Source: Parabacteroides hominis
Lineage (GTDB): Bacteria > Bacteroidota > Bacteroidia > Bacteroidales > Tannerellaceae
DNA: 64,000 nt
Assembly: GCF_014287585.1 (NCBI RefSeq)
Contig: NZ_JACOOJ010000027.1
Location: 6,339-70,338, forward strand
Direction: 5' to 3'
The notes below the pieces were generated by a model that searched no databases, was not told where the DNA came from, and saw only the letters and a program-made list of their open reading frames with translations. The number at the start of each line of letters is the position of its first letter. Position 1 is the stretch's first letter. The position numbers and the translations under genes are program-made. This document shows positions 23,813-33,612 of the stretch, one piece after another.

Positions 23813-24689
23813 TCTCTTCTTTTATCAAATTCAGCAGATATTGTCCATACTGGTTCTTCAGCATCGGAGTGGCAACCCGCCTCAACCGTTCTGCATCGAT
23901 CCAGCTGTTCCGGTAAGCGACTTCCTCCAGGCAGGCAATTTTCAACCCTTGCCGTTTCTCTATCACCTCGACGAAGGTAGAGGCTTCGGAAAGGGAATCG
24001 TGCGTGCCGGTGTCAAGCCATGCAAAACCACGCCCTAAGAGCTGAACTTTCAGTTCTTCATCCTTCAGGAATTCCTGGTTGACAGTCGTAATCTCCAGTT
24101 CGCCGCGGGCGGAAGGTTTAATCCGTTTGGCTACTTCCACCACCTTATTCGGGTAGAAATAGAGACCGACAACCGCATAATTCGATTTCGGGCATGCCGG
24201 TTTTTCTTCAATGCTCAATACATTTCCCGCCCCATCGAATTCGGCCACGCCATAACGTTCCGGATCATTGACATAGTAACCGAAGACTGTTGCTTTTTGT
24301 TTGTTTTCCGCATTGGCTACGGCGCCTTTTAGCATAGCGGTGAAGCTCTGTCCGTAAAAGATATTGTCGCCCAAAACCAGGCAAACGGAATCATTTCCTA
24401 TAAACTCCTCCCCGATCAAAAAAGCTTGTGCCAATCCGTCCGGTGAAGGTTGTTCGGCATACTCGAAACGGACGCCATAATCGGAACCGTCTCCTAACAG
24501 ACGACGAAAACCGGGAAGATCCTGTGGTGTGGAAATCACCAGTATCTCACGTATTCCTGCCAGCATCAATACAGAGACCGGATAGTAGATCATCGGTTTG
24601 TCATAAATAGGTAATAACTGCTTTGAAACCCCTTTGGTTATCGGATACAAACGCGTGCCGGACCCTCCTGCTAAAACAATACCTTTCAT
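23805..24689 (-). CDS. rfbA: Glucose-1-phosphate thymidylyltransferase
   Basis: 294 residues, the usual RmlA length. [18 protein letters not shown] and [20 protein letters not shown] are the nucleotide-binding signature; [12 protein letters not shown] and [15 protein letters not shown] and [20 protein letters not shown] follow in order. It forms dTDP-glucose, the precursor of dTDP-rhamnose and other deoxysugars. The rfbB, rfbC and rfbD partners are not in the window. First gene of the rfbA-fcl-gmd operon. Confidence 0.95.
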   Translation of the reverse strand: MKGIVLAGGSGTRLYPITKGVSKQLLPIYDKPMIYYPVSVLMLAGIREILVISTPQDLPGFRRLLGDGSDYGVRFEYAEQPSPDGLAQAFLIGEEFIGNDSVCLVLGDNIFYGQSFTAMLKGAVANAENKQKATVFGYYVNDPERYGVAEFDGAGNVLSIEEKPACPKSNYAVVGLYFYPNKVVEVAKRIKPSARGELEITTVNQEFLKDEELKVQLLGRGFAWLDTGTHDSLSEASTFVEVIEKRQGLKIACLEEVAYRNSWIDAERLRRVATPMLKNQYGQYLLNLIKEENE

Positions 24690-24880
24690 AATCTTCTATG
24701 ATTTATGATTTATGATTTTAGATTTATGTATCAATGGTAAATCCAAAACCATAAATTCTTAATAAATATAACGGAGGGCAAATGTATTAAAAATAATTCA
24801 CTTTACCGGCCCGGTGAAACTTTTCTTTCCAAAGGTTTGTTACAAAGTAGATTTCAAAATAATTAAAAAACGAATTTATT

Positions 24881-25483
24881 ATGAAGACTTTTATTGACAC
24901 AATCAACTTCGGAGTAAAAAACTGGTGGGTTTCCCTGCTGCTGGGCCTGCTTTATATCCTTATTGCAATCTGCCTGATGTTCACACCGCTGGCAAGTTAT
25001 GTTGCACTGAGTGTTTTGTTCAGCGTTTCCATGTTTGTCAGCGGCACACTGGAAATCCTCTTTGCCGTCACCAATAAAAAGAATATCTCCAGTTGGGGCT
25101 GGTATTTAGCAAGCGGCATCATCGACCTGATTTTAGGTATCTACCTGATGGCCAATATCGGCCTGAGTATGGCAGTGCTGCCTTTCATCGTCGCCTTCTG
25201 GCTGATGTTCCGCGGTTTCGCTTCAACCGGCTACGCTATGGACCTGAAACGTTACGGAACACGCAACTGGGGTTGGTATATGGCTTTCGGCATACTGGCG
25301 ATCCTTTGCAGTATCGGCATTATCTGGCAACCGGGCCTCGGAGCGTTATCACTTGTTTATATGATCGCGTACACCTTGCTGATCATCGGAATCTTCCGTG
25401 TTATGCTTTCCTTCGAATTGAAGAGCCTGCACAAACGGAATAAAGAATACTACGAAGAACAGGATGCCAGGGAAACAGATTGA
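24881..25483 (+). CDS. HdeD-family membrane protein
   Basis: 200 residues with six hydrophobic helices in three pairs (e.g. WWVSLLLGLLYILIAICLMF, YVALSVLFSVSMFVSGTLEI, GWYLASGIIDLILGIYLMAN), the layout of the HdeD/DUF308 family. In Escherichia coli HdeD is linked to acid resistance; the role here is not known. The C-terminus is charged and cytosolic (KSLHKRNKEYYEEQDARE). It is transcribed away from the rfbA operon across a 191-base divergent region containing repeated atgatttatgattt units. Confidence 0.82.
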   Translation: MKTFIDTINFGVKNWWVSLLLGLLYILIAICLMFTPLASYVALSVLFSVSMFVSGTLEILFAVTNKKNISSWGWYLASGIIDLILGIYLMANIGLSMAVLPFIVAFWLMFRGFASTGYAMDLKRYGTRNWGWYMAFGILAILCSIGIIWQPGLGALSLVYMIAYTLLIIGIFRVMLSFELKSLHKRNKEYYEEQDARETD

Positions 25484-25570
25484 CTTTCCTGTTTTTACCC
25501 TTATAGCCTGATAACCGCATTGCTGTCTTACACAAGGTTGTCGACTTGCATAAGGTGAACCTTCCAAGAA

Positions 25571-25705
25571 GGTGTGTCAAAACAGCCTTGTTCCCGCGCC
25601 CCGCGCGGGATCGCATGAAAACTGGCCGTATAAATATCTGATCGATAAGGCCTGTTCTTTTGCGACGCCGCGCGAGGCGCGGGGACAAGTACATTTTGAC
25701 ACACC
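25571..25705. repeat. Palindromic MITE-like element
   Basis: The ends ggtgtgtcaaaa and ttttgacacacc are perfect inverted repeats, and the pairing continues inward for ~45 bases with few mismatches (cttgt-y-cccgcgcc-y-cgcgcgg on the left against the right arm). The central loop also contains a shorter imperfect pair (aactggcc / ggcctgtt). No coding sequence. It looks like a mobile or dispersed intergenic element. Confidence 0.72.
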
Positions 25706-26028
25706 GCTTTATGACTCAAACCAGTCAAAAAACGGACTTATGCCAAACGAGTTTATATAGAAAAAAAATACAAGAACCCCTCCAAAAAGGCAGATATATG
25801 TATCTTTCTAATATTCAAATCTTTGCCAAATGCCTTGTTTCTTAAAAAATATTACCCGCGCGGATAATTCGAAGTATATGGGGTCTAAAATCAAATTTCA
25901 TGCGCTACTGTTTCGATTCGGACCAACGGGTATTTCGGGAAACTATACAATAAGTCAGGAATGACAATAAGTTTGCTTCAAGAAAATTCGAACCAGCAAT
26001 CAATATCTAATTATGGTTATCATTATAA
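25706..26028. other. Intergenic stretch between convergent genes
   Basis: Between the palindromic element and the DUF4249 stop I see no gene. The stretch is AT-rich, with no clear hairpin next to either stop codon. Confidence 0.5.
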
Positions 26029-27033
26029 TCATTCGATGGAGAAAGGTGGCCGGTCGATCATCCGCAAGGTTACCCGCTGTTCGGAGGAAGCTCCGATAAA
26101 ACCTAAGCCGCCCGATACGTTCTGAGGGACGATGACCGGCTCCATAAAGGTTTCGTTATAATCTTCCGAATTCAGACAGTTCATCGCACGTAAATAACGA
26201 TAATAAGATTGCGATATGCTCAACAAGCGGACTGTAACATCCAAGTAAAAATGATCTTTTCTATTTGATTCGCTAATATATGGGATAGAGGTGTAGACTT
26301 TAAGAGTGTACGAACCATTTTCAAAACGACCGTCCGTGAAAACATTGCTGAGATTACGGACAGTCAAGTCCAGGATGCCGAATTTATCGTCGTCGGTAGT
26401 CGTAAGATGCCCGTCAGTCAACACGATATCCTCCTGGTTGATAATTTCGGGATAAGAGGAAAAGGGACCGTATTCGATGCCATCTTCCGAAGAAATCCGG
26501 TATGTATTTTCTTCGATAATAAGACGGTAATAGTTTTTCTCGTTCGGACGGTCGTGGATCGTTATTTTGTATTGCATACAATCCATCATACTGGAATTGC
26601 CCTTCAGTTGCGTACGGAGCGTATCTACACGGATGGTTTCCTCGATCGGCAGCGGGATTTCCACCTCGCAGCCAGCCTGGTATTGCCCGTCTTCGGCTGT
26701 CGCTTCAAAGCGGATGTGATCACCGGGGCGGAAAGGGGTTTTCAACGTGCAATTGGGAGCATTGAAAGAACCATAGATCTTCTCCACCTGCGCCGTTTCG
26801 GTCTTTTCGCCGTTGACATATACGGTGATGGAACCATTGGAAACATAATCCGTCTGCTGCTCATCGGCATCGATCATGCATAGGGACACTCCGTTTTCTT
26901 CCTTTCCGGCTTCGAGAAAGGCGTTCATCAGAAGTTGCGGGGCTTGCGGCTTGTTCATGTATGGAAGTTCATTCTCACAAGCTGGGAACAGCATGGAAGT
27001 TAGCATGAATAATATGGATAAATTCTTTTTCAT
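26029..27033 (-). CDS. DUF4249 lipoprotein
   Basis: 334 residues. Signal peptide with lipobox (LFMLTSMLFPAC), then a beta-rich domain with SITVYVNGEKTETAQVE, FRPGDHIRFEATAEDG and, near the end, YYRYLRAMNCLNS and VSGGLGFIGASSEQRV, the pattern of DUF4249 proteins. These are surface or periplasmic partners of TonB-dependent receptors and are nearly always encoded right after one. Here the receptor gene lies 17 bases upstream. The ligand is unknown. Confidence 0.85.
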   Translation of the reverse strand: MKKNLSILFMLTSMLFPACENELPYMNKPQAPQLLMNAFLEAGKEENGVSLCMIDADEQQTDYVSNGSITVYVNGEKTETAQVEKIYGSFNAPNCTLKTPFRPGDHIRFEATAEDGQYQAGCEVEIPLPIEETIRVDTLRTQLKGNSSMMDCMQYKITIHDRPNEKNYYRLIIEENTYRISSEDGIEYGPFSSYPEIINQEDIVLTDGHLTTTDDDKFGILDLTVRNLSNVFTDGRFENGSYTLKVYTSIPYISESNRKDHFYLDVTVRLLSISQSYYRYLRAMNCLNSEDYNETFMEPVIVPQNVSGGLGFIGASSEQRVTLRMIDRPPFSIE

Positions 27034-27050
27034 ATTCTATTCCTTTTTTA

Positions 27051-29759
27051 TTAGAACCGGTACGTATAGGTAATCGAAGGGATACAGGGCAGAAGCGTTT
27101 GCTTTATCAGCCTTGTTTTCCGTTTCCAGGTCGTATCATAGCTACCGTCCGGTTTAGTATGCTGTACTCCGATATATTCTTCTTCCTTATAGACAAGATT
27201 CGGAGTCATGGCATTGTAGGCGTTATAGATCGAAATATTCCAGGTCTGCATGCCACGGCGCAGTTTCTTATGGAAATTGATGCTCAGGTTCAACCGGTGG
27301 CTGACAGGGAGGCGGTAATTGTTGCGATGGGAAATGTAGTCGATCAGGTTACCAGATGCCGTTCCGGTACGCTGTTCGGCAACCGTAGCCGTTCCGCCCG
27401 TATTGAAAATCCAGGTGATCCCTATATCCGTTTTCTTGCTGAAAGCATGGTTCACACAGAGATTGATGTTGTGGCGGCGGTCGTATTTATAAGGGAAACG
27501 CTCGCCGTTGTTGACCGTCCCGTCCTTGAACCGGCGGTCGCTCTTGGCGATCGTATATCCCAACCATCCCGTTGTTTTCCCGATGGTCTTCTGTGCTAAA
27601 ATCTCCAGGCCGAACGAGCGTCCCCGCCCCATCTCCACCTTTTCCTGCCATCCGCCGGATGATCCGAAAAAGGTGGCGCCATCCTGGTATTCCAAGACAT
27701 TATACATATCCTTATAATAGCTTTCCAGAGAGAACTCCCACCCTTTCACACCGGTATAATAGCCGCCGGCAGCATACTGGAAGGAGCGCATCGGGCGGAT
27801 GTTTTTAGTAACCGGAACCCACAAATCGGTCGGCAGCGAAATCGGTGAGGATGACAGCAGGTGCACATACTGTTCCATCTGTGTGAAGGAGGCCTTTGCC
27901 GCAAAATCGTCATGAAAGCGATAACGGGCAGAGAGACGAGGCTGTGCCGACAGGTAGCCTCTCCCTTGTGTGGAAAACAAGGAGAGATGGATGCCCGCAT
28001 TCAGGCTCAGACGGTCGCCGATATCGGCATTGTCTTCGGCATAAAGCGAGAACTCGTGCCCGTGCAGATAGCTGTTCGAGGAATCGTTGTAGACGGTATC
28101 CTGTGCCGTCTGCCCGTCTGCGGCTTCTTTCACACGCGAGGTCGTCACCTCCGGCCGGAAGGTATGATACAGATAGGAAAGCCCGAACTTGACATGATGG
28201 TCGGGGACAGGCATATAATCGAAGTCCGTATGGAAACTCCAGTCATGTATACCGGAACGGTAATCGGAATTATAGACATACGATTCATTTTTATCGGCTA
28301 CCAGATTGCCATCCTTGTCCGTTTCGATGATGTCTTTCCGGTAACTGTCTGCCATGCTCATCTGGTAATGGTTGTATGCAACGGTCGTATTGCTGAATAA
28401 TTTGCTGTTGAAGACATAATTCCACCGTCCGGCGGCAATCGTGTTCCCCCAGTTGAAATCGATCCGGCTGTTGTAGAAATACATGCTCGGCCCATAGTTA
28501 TTCGAATAGCCGTCATATTCCTTGTCCTGCTTATAGTCGTAATGGTCTTTCCCTTTGTAGAAACTGAGGAACAGGCGGCTGCGGTCGGAAAACTTGTGGT
28601 TCACCTTGGCATTGATATCATAGAAATAGTAATTGTATTTCTTGTCCTCCGGCAGGAACGGCCTTGCCACCAGGTCGAGATAGGTGCGGCGACCGGTCAG
28701 GCAAAAGGATGTTTTATCTTTCAGGATCGGACCTTCGAGATGCAGCTTACTGGTCAGCAGGCCGATGCTGACCGTGCCGTGGTAATTCTGCATATCGCCG
28801 TCGTTTGTCCGGATATCCACGATAGAAGACAGACGGCCTCCGTAGCGGGCAGGAAAGGAACCTTTGAAAAGCGTGACCTTTTTCATCGCTTCCGGGGTAA
28901 AGATGGAGAACACGCCTAACATATGGTCGGCATTATAGATAGGGATGCCATCCAAAAGGATCAGGTTCTGATCCTGTCCGCCACCCCGCACATACAGTCC
29001 GCTGAAACCTTCTGTTCCGGCCTGTACGCCAGGCATCAACTGGATCGTCTTGAGGATGTCGGCCTCTCCCAAGATAGCCGGAGTATTCCTGATCTGCGTC
29101 ATCGGGATGTCTAACGTGCTCATAGCCGTTGCCCGAATGCCTGTCTCTTTCTTATCGGAAAGGACGACGACTTCCGCCAACTGGTTGTTGGTCCGCAGGC
29201 GGATGTTCATCACGGTGTCCCGGCTTAACAGGAAACGGCAATGCTTGGTTTCATATCCTAAATATGAAAAGGAAAGCCCGGCCTCTCCTTCCGGCAAGGT
29301 GAGGCTGTAGAACCCGAAAGGGTTTGTCGAAGTCCCGGCATGATGGCTGGATTCTAAGATATTGGCGCCGATCAGCGTTTCCGACGATATGGAATCGGTA
29401 ATATATCCGCTGACCGTATATTTACGGGAAAGAGGCCGCTCGCCTAACAAGATGTGCGTGCCGGAGATTTTAAACGTGACCGCTTCCTGCCCGAATGCAT
29501 GTTGCAGGATTTCCTCGACGGTCTTCCGGCGGACATCGAGGGTGACGGGCTGCCGGAGCCGTACCTTTTCGCTATAGATAAACGAGAAGCCGGTGGAATC
29601 CTCCAACTGGCGGACGAAAGCGTCCAGTGTGGCCTGCCGGACCTGGAAGTCCAGACGCGCCGCCCGGTCCTGTGCGGCGAGCGGCGCAATTCTGAAAACT
29701 ATCCATAATAGAAGAATAAGCCGGGTGAGCCGGCGGAGACAATATAGGTAATAATTCAT
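27051..29759 (-). CDS. TonB-dependent receptor with STN domain
   Basis: 902 residues. After the signal region (~1-30), an STN (secretin/TonB N-terminal) domain spans ~35-105 (ATLDAFVRQLEDSTGFSFIY), then a CarboxypepD_reg-like beta-sandwich (KYTVSGYITDSISSETLIGA), a plug domain (LPGVQAGTEGFSGLYVRGGG, then LILLDGIPIYNADHMLGVFS), and a long beta-barrel ending in ITYTYRF, with the C-terminal Phe typical of outer membrane barrels. The STN domain marks a transducer that signals to an anti-sigma factor; the FecR gene three bases upstream fits this. Substrate unknown; the DUF4249 partner follows. Confidence 0.92.
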   Translation of the reverse strand: MNYYLYCLRRLTRLILLLWIVFRIAPLAAQDRAARLDFQVRQATLDAFVRQLEDSTGFSFIYSEKVRLRQPVTLDVRRKTVEEILQHAFGQEAVTFKISGTHILLGERPLSRKYTVSGYITDSISSETLIGANILESSHHAGTSTNPFGFYSLTLPEGEAGLSFSYLGYETKHCRFLLSRDTVMNIRLRTNNQLAEVVVLSDKKETGIRATAMSTLDIPMTQIRNTPAILGEADILKTIQLMPGVQAGTEGFSGLYVRGGGQDQNLILLDGIPIYNADHMLGVFSIFTPEAMKKVTLFKGSFPARYGGRLSSIVDIRTNDGDMQNYHGTVSIGLLTSKLHLEGPILKDKTSFCLTGRRTYLDLVARPFLPEDKKYNYYFYDINAKVNHKFSDRSRLFLSFYKGKDHYDYKQDKEYDGYSNNYGPSMYFYNSRIDFNWGNTIAAGRWNYVFNSKLFSNTTVAYNHYQMSMADSYRKDIIETDKDGNLVADKNESYVYNSDYRSGIHDWSFHTDFDYMPVPDHHVKFGLSYLYHTFRPEVTTSRVKEAADGQTAQDTVYNDSSNSYLHGHEFSLYAEDNADIGDRLSLNAGIHLSLFSTQGRGYLSAQPRLSARYRFHDDFAAKASFTQMEQYVHLLSSSPISLPTDLWVPVTKNIRPMRSFQYAAGGYYTGVKGWEFSLESYYKDMYNVLEYQDGATFFGSSGGWQEKVEMGRGRSFGLEILAQKTIGKTTGWLGYTIAKSDRRFKDGTVNNGERFPYKYDRRHNINLCVNHAFSKKTDIGITWIFNTGGTATVAEQRTGTASGNLIDYISHRNNYRLPVSHRLNLSINFHKKLRRGMQTWNISIYNAYNAMTPNLVYKEEEYIGVQHTKPDGSYDTTWKRKTRLIKQTLLPCIPSITYTYRF

Positions 29760-29762
29760 GAC

Positions 29763-30644
29763 TTAGTTAAGTTTAGAATGGATCAAGATCGTGTCATTCG
29801 CCTTTGCATAACTGAAATTACCGGCTGACTGAAGCAGATCGAGCATCTGATCCAAACTCTCGCCTTCGGTAAAATGCGCCCTGATACGAAAATCCTTTAT
29901 ATCTTCATCCGTAATCCTGATTTTCACATGAAAAGCATTTGACAGCTCCCGTGCAATCTCCTGCAACGGCAGATAGTCAAAATGGAAATGGCCGTCGCGC
30001 CAGCCGGTAGCCGCATCGCTTTCCTCTGTTTTTTCTTCCTGCAGCGTTTTACCGGCCCGGTTATAAATGGCGCTTTCTCCGGGAGAAAGCGTAATCCGGC
30101 TGCTTCCAGCCGGCGCACTGACGGCTACGGAACCTTCCAACAGGGTCGTCTTCACTTCTGCATCGCCGGGATAGGCATCAACATTAAAATGTGTTCCGAG
30201 CACTTCGACCTCGACCGGGTCCGCTTTCACGATAAAGGGATGCCGGGCGTCTTTCTCGACTTCGAAATAAGCCTCTCCCTGCAATTGCACTTCCCTCCTG
30301 CCCTCTTTGAAACGGTCCGGATAAGTCAAAGAGGAATAGCGGTTCAGCGTCACTTTCGTCTGGTCCGGCAAAGTGATTACCGATATGGCTGCACCGGCTG
30401 AAACTGTTTGCATCGTTGCCGGCTTCCGGTAATCATAGACAAACCAGCTTGCAAGGCAGAGAAGGACGGATGCGGCAACAGCTCCCGCCAGACGGAACAG
30501 CCTCAACCGCTTTGTCCGGGGAGAAACGATCTGTCTCTCCAACAACTTCCAACTTTCGGGAGCGGAATAGCGTCCGCGGGGCGAACGCGTGGAGGCGATG
30601 AGCTTGTCTAATGTCTTTTCTATATAATCGTGCGAAGGTTCCAT
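29763..30644 (-). CDS. FecR-family anti-sigma factor
   Basis: 293 residues. An N-terminal cytosolic part (~1-80), a membrane helix (LAGAVAASVLLCLASWFVYD), a periplasmic FecR domain (VITLPDQTKVTLNRYSSLTY, VQLQGEAYFEVEKDARHPFI, VLGTHFNVDAYPGDAEVKTT) and a C-terminal STN-like DUF4974 domain (LPLQEIARELSNAFHVKI). It would hold an ECF sigma factor inactive until the receptor signals. No ECF sigma gene lies next to it: the region upstream is a divergent ATPase gene, so the cognate sigma factor is elsewhere or lost. Confidence 0.9.
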   Translation of the reverse strand: MEPSHDYIEKTLDKLIASTRSPRGRYSAPESWKLLERQIVSPRTKRLRLFRLAGAVAASVLLCLASWFVYDYRKPATMQTVSAGAAISVITLPDQTKVTLNRYSSLTYPDRFKEGRREVQLQGEAYFEVEKDARHPFIVKADPVEVEVLGTHFNVDAYPGDAEVKTTLLEGSVAVSAPAGSSRITLSPGESAIYNRAGKTLQEEKTEESDAATGWRDGHFHFDYLPLQEIARELSNAFHVKIRITDEDIKDFRIRAHFTEGESLDQMLDLLQSAGNFSYAKANDTILIHSKLN

Positions 30645-30846
30645 GCTTTTCTCTTCTACTTGATTTCAGAGATAAAGACAGGCGGGAAAAAGAAACTCAC
30701 TATGTGTTTTATATAAAAGTAAATGTAAGTTTGTTAAAAAGTATTACAACATGATAATCTTTGCACTCTATGGAGAGCATATTTTGAGCATTTATGCTTT
30801 CCATATAAAGCAAAAGTCGTATATTTGTATTCAAAGTCAGACGATC

Positions 30847-32115
30847 ATGGATAAATCAATTATCAAATCAATCATCCTTCAGAACCAGGAACGAATAGAA
30901 GCAATTCCCTTGCAAAAGCGGAAGATGGACTTCGATGAAAAAGGGAATTATGTACTGGTAGGGCTTCGCCGTGCCGGAAAGTCTTTCATGCTTTACCAAA
31001 ATATACAGGAACGGATCCGAACCGGTAAATCTCAACGCGAAGATATTCTATACATCAATTTTGAAGACGACCGGCTTCAAATAGGAGGCCTGGAAGATTT
31101 TGACACGCTGATAACAGCCTATCACGAAATATACACTGAACGTAAGCCTATCGTTTATTTAGATGAAATCCAGATCATCAACGGATGGGAAAAATTCGCA
31201 AGACGCTTGGCCGACACTCAATACCGCGTGTTCATTACAGGCAGCAATGCCAACATGTTGAGCCGGGAGATAGCGACCACTTTGGGAGGAAGATTCATAG
31301 CCAGAGAGATATACCCGTTTTCTTTTGAAGAATATCTGATCTACAAAGGCATCAAGCTGGATGCCAACTGGGAATACGCTCCTATTGCGACAAAAGTAAG
31401 GGGACTGTTTGATGAATATTTCCATTACGGCGGATTTGCAGAGATATTCAATCGGGCGGACAAAAGGGAATGGATAAACAGTTTATGCCAGAAAATCCTA
31501 TTGGGAGATATCATTGCAAGAAATGATATCAGAAATGCTCCGCTAATTCGCCTATTAGTAAAAAAACTCGCCGAAAGCGTGATGCAACCCACTACACAGA
31601 CCCGGCTTTTAAACATATTGCAATCGACCGGCATCAAATTAGGACGAAATACGATCAGTGAGTATCTTTCGTACATGGATGATGCTTTTCTTACGTTTAG
31701 CATTACAAACTATACCGATAGTTTGGCAGAGCGTATCTCCAACCTAAAACGATATTTCAGCGATAACGGATTGCTCAACAACTATCTGTTCGATCCTACC
31801 ACCAAACTATTGGAAAATCTGGTGGCCGTAACCTTACTCAAGAAGTATGGAGGATATGAAGAAGACAATTTGTATTACTATAACAAGGGAGTAGAAGTCG
31901 ACTTTTATGTGCCTTCTCAGGAATTGGCGATTCAAGTATCCTACAATATCAGCGATCTCGATACACGGGAACGCGAAACAAAAGCTCTATATAAAATGGC
32001 TACGGTATTCCCGCTGAAGAAGCTCATGATTATCACAATGGATCAAGAGACTACTATCCAAGAAGACGAGAACAGCATCGAAGTGATCCCTATTTGGAAA
32101 TGGTTGCTAAAATAA
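30847..32115 (+). CDS. AAA ATPase with DUF4143 domain
   Basis: 422 residues from the ATG at 30847 (the frame is open 32 codons more). Walker A is VLVGLRRAGKSFMLYQ; Walker B is KPIVYLDEIQIINGWEKF; sensor-type VFITGSNANMLSREIATTLG and the arginine-rich GGRFIAREIYPFSFEEYL follow, as in the AAA_14 family. The C-terminal half is a DUF4143 nuclease-like domain with YYNKGVEVDFYVPSQELAIQV (a possible PD-D/E-x-K-type core). Such proteins are widespread in Bacteroidales, often as solitary, variable genes; some are suggested to be toxins or defence proteins. TATATTTG about 20 bases before the start is a plausible -7 element. Confidence 0.82.
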   Translation: MDKSIIKSIILQNQERIEAIPLQKRKMDFDEKGNYVLVGLRRAGKSFMLYQNIQERIRTGKSQREDILYINFEDDRLQIGGLEDFDTLITAYHEIYTERKPIVYLDEIQIINGWEKFARRLADTQYRVFITGSNANMLSREIATTLGGRFIAREIYPFSFEEYLIYKGIKLDANWEYAPIATKVRGLFDEYFHYGGFAEIFNRADKREWINSLCQKILLGDIIARNDIRNAPLIRLLVKKLAESVMQPTTQTRLLNILQSTGIKLGRNTISEYLSYMDDAFLTFSITNYTDSLAERISNLKRYFSDNGLLNNYLFDPTTKLLENLVAVTLLKKYGGYEEDNLYYYNKGVEVDFYVPSQELAIQVSYNISDLDTRERETKALYKMATVFPLKKLMIITMDQETTIQEDENSIEVIPIWKWLLK

Positions 32116-32147
32116 AGTAAACTAAAAATAAAAAAACAGCCGAATTA

Positions 32148-32178
32148 TTTGCAGTTTGTCAGAGAATGCATATATTTG
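32148..32178 (+). promoter_or_regulatory. trp operon promoter
   Basis: TTTG (32148-32151), 19 bases, TATATTTG (32171-32178): an exact match to the Bacteroidetes -33/-7 consensus. The leader peptide starts 24 bases after the -7 element, so the transcript would begin shortly before it. Confidence 0.8.
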
Positions 32179-32201
32179 CTGCCGTAATAACAACAAAAGT
32201 C

Positions 32202-32264
32202 ATGAGAATAATTATAGTAAATACATATTGGTGGTGGCGCTCTTTACAACTCACAAGGTCGTAA
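32202..32264 (+). CDS. trpL: trp leader peptide
   Basis: A 20-codon open frame starting ATG-AGA and ending TCG-TAA that contains TATTGGTGGTGG followed by CGC, i.e. Tyr and three consecutive Trp codons (TYWWWRS). It begins just after the promoter, about 40 bases before the terminator hairpin and ~190 before trpB. Trp is the rarest amino acid, so three in a row in a 20-residue frame is not chance: ribosome stalling here under Trp shortage would prevent the terminator from forming. This is the classical ribosome-mediated attenuation layout. Confidence 0.88.
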   Translation: MRIIIVNTYWWWRSLQLTRS

Positions 32265-32303
32265 GGAACCAGCCCTCATGTATATACTATCGTGATATAA
32301 TAA

Positions 32304-32336
32304 AAGGTCTGTCGCACTTGCGGCAGGCCTTTTTTC
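32304..32336 (+). terminator. trp attenuator terminator
   Basis: ggtctgtcgc pairs with gcggcaggcc (two G-U pairs) around a four-base loop and is followed by six T. It lies between the Trp-rich leader peptide and trpB, so it would end transcription when Trp is plentiful. The alternative antiterminator pairing was not worked out. Confidence 0.88.
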
Positions 32337-32388
32337 GTTTAAGGCAAAGATTCGAAAAGACAAAAAATAAATAATAACAGATAGAACG

Positions 32389-33576
32389 ATGAAAACGTAT
32401 CAAGTTGACGAAAATGGGTATTATGGTGAGTTTGGAGGGGCGTATGTGCCCGAAATACTTCACCAGTGTGTGGAAAATTTGCAGAAGAAGTATCAGGAAG
32501 TATTGGAGAGTGATAGCTTCAAGAAAGAATTCAGCCAGTTGCTTCGGGACTATGTCGGACGCCCCTCCCCTCTTTACCTGGCTAAAAGGCTGAGCGGGAA
32601 GTATGGCTGCAAGATATATCTGAAGCGCGAGGATCTGAACCATACCGGCGCTCATAAGATCAACAACACGATCGGACAGATCTTGCTGGCACGCCGGATG
32701 GGGAAAACCCGCATCATCGCCGAGACGGGAGCCGGGCAGCATGGCGTGGCGACCGCTACCGTATGCGCGTTGATGAATATGGAATGTATCGTCTATATGG
32801 GTAAGACGGATGTGGAACGCCAGCATGCAAACGTGCAGAAGATGGAGATGTTGGGCGCAACGGTCGTCCCCGTTACTTCTGGCAATATGACGCTGAAAGA
32901 TGCGACCAACGAGGCGATCCGCGACTGGTGCTGCCACCCTTCCGACACATATTATATCATCGGATCAACAGTCGGTCCTCACCCTTATCCGGATATGGTG
33001 GCGCGTTTGCAATCCGTCATTAGCGAAGAGATCAAAAAGCAGTTGTTGGAACAGGAAGGACGTGACTATCCGGATTATCTGATCGCCTGTGTGGGTGGCG
33101 GAAGCAACGCTGCCGGGACGATCTACCATTTTATTGATGACGAACGGGTAAAAATCGTTCTTGCCGAAGCAGGCGGTTTGGGGATTACGACCGGACAAAG
33201 CGCGGCAACCATCCAGTTAGGCAGGAAAGGCATCATACATGGGGCGCGTACGTTAGTGATGCAAAACGAGGACGGGCAGATCGAAGAACCTTATTCCATC
33301 TCTGCCGGACTGGACTATCCGGGTATCGGACCGATCCATGCCAACCTGTCGGAAACCCACCGGGCTACGATTCTTGCCGTCAACGACGATGAAGCGTTAG
33401 AAGCGGCTTTTTGCCTGACGCAGATCGAGGGGATTATCCCGGCACTTGAAAGTGCACACGCATTAGGGGCATTACCCAAGATTAAATTCAAACCGGAAGA
33501 CGTCGTTGTCCTGACGGTATCGGGCCGGGGAGATAAGGATATGGAGACGTATATTAAGTATAAGAATAAAAAGTAA
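32389..33576 (+). CDS. trpB: Tryptophan synthase beta chain
   Basis: 395 residues. [12 protein letters not shown] at the start, the PLP-lysine segment [39 protein letters not shown], the phosphate-binding [15 protein letters not shown] and the C-terminal [15 protein letters not shown] are all present. It joins indole and serine to make tryptophan, in an alpha2-beta2 complex with TrpA. It is the first structural gene of the operon, before trpE, an arrangement common in Bacteroidetes; trpA is last. Confidence 0.97.
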   Translation: MKTYQVDENGYYGEFGGAYVPEILHQCVENLQKKYQEVLESDSFKKEFSQLLRDYVGRPSPLYLAKRLSGKYGCKIYLKREDLNHTGAHKINNTIGQILLARRMGKTRIIAETGAGQHGVATATVCALMNMECIVYMGKTDVERQHANVQKMEMLGATVVPVTSGNMTLKDATNEAIRDWCCHPSDTYYIIGSTVGPHPYPDMVARLQSVISEEIKKQLLEQEGRDYPDYLIACVGGGSNAAGTIYHFIDDERVKIVLAEAGGLGITTGQSAATIQLGRKGIIHGARTLVMQNEDGQIEEPYSISAGLDYPGIGPIHANLSETHRATILAVNDDEALEAAFCLTQIEGIIPALESAHALGALPKIKFKPEDVVVLTVSGRGDKDMETYIKYKNKK

Positions 33577-33612
33577 CCGATCCCTCCTTCGGGAGGATAA
33601 TAATAATGATCT

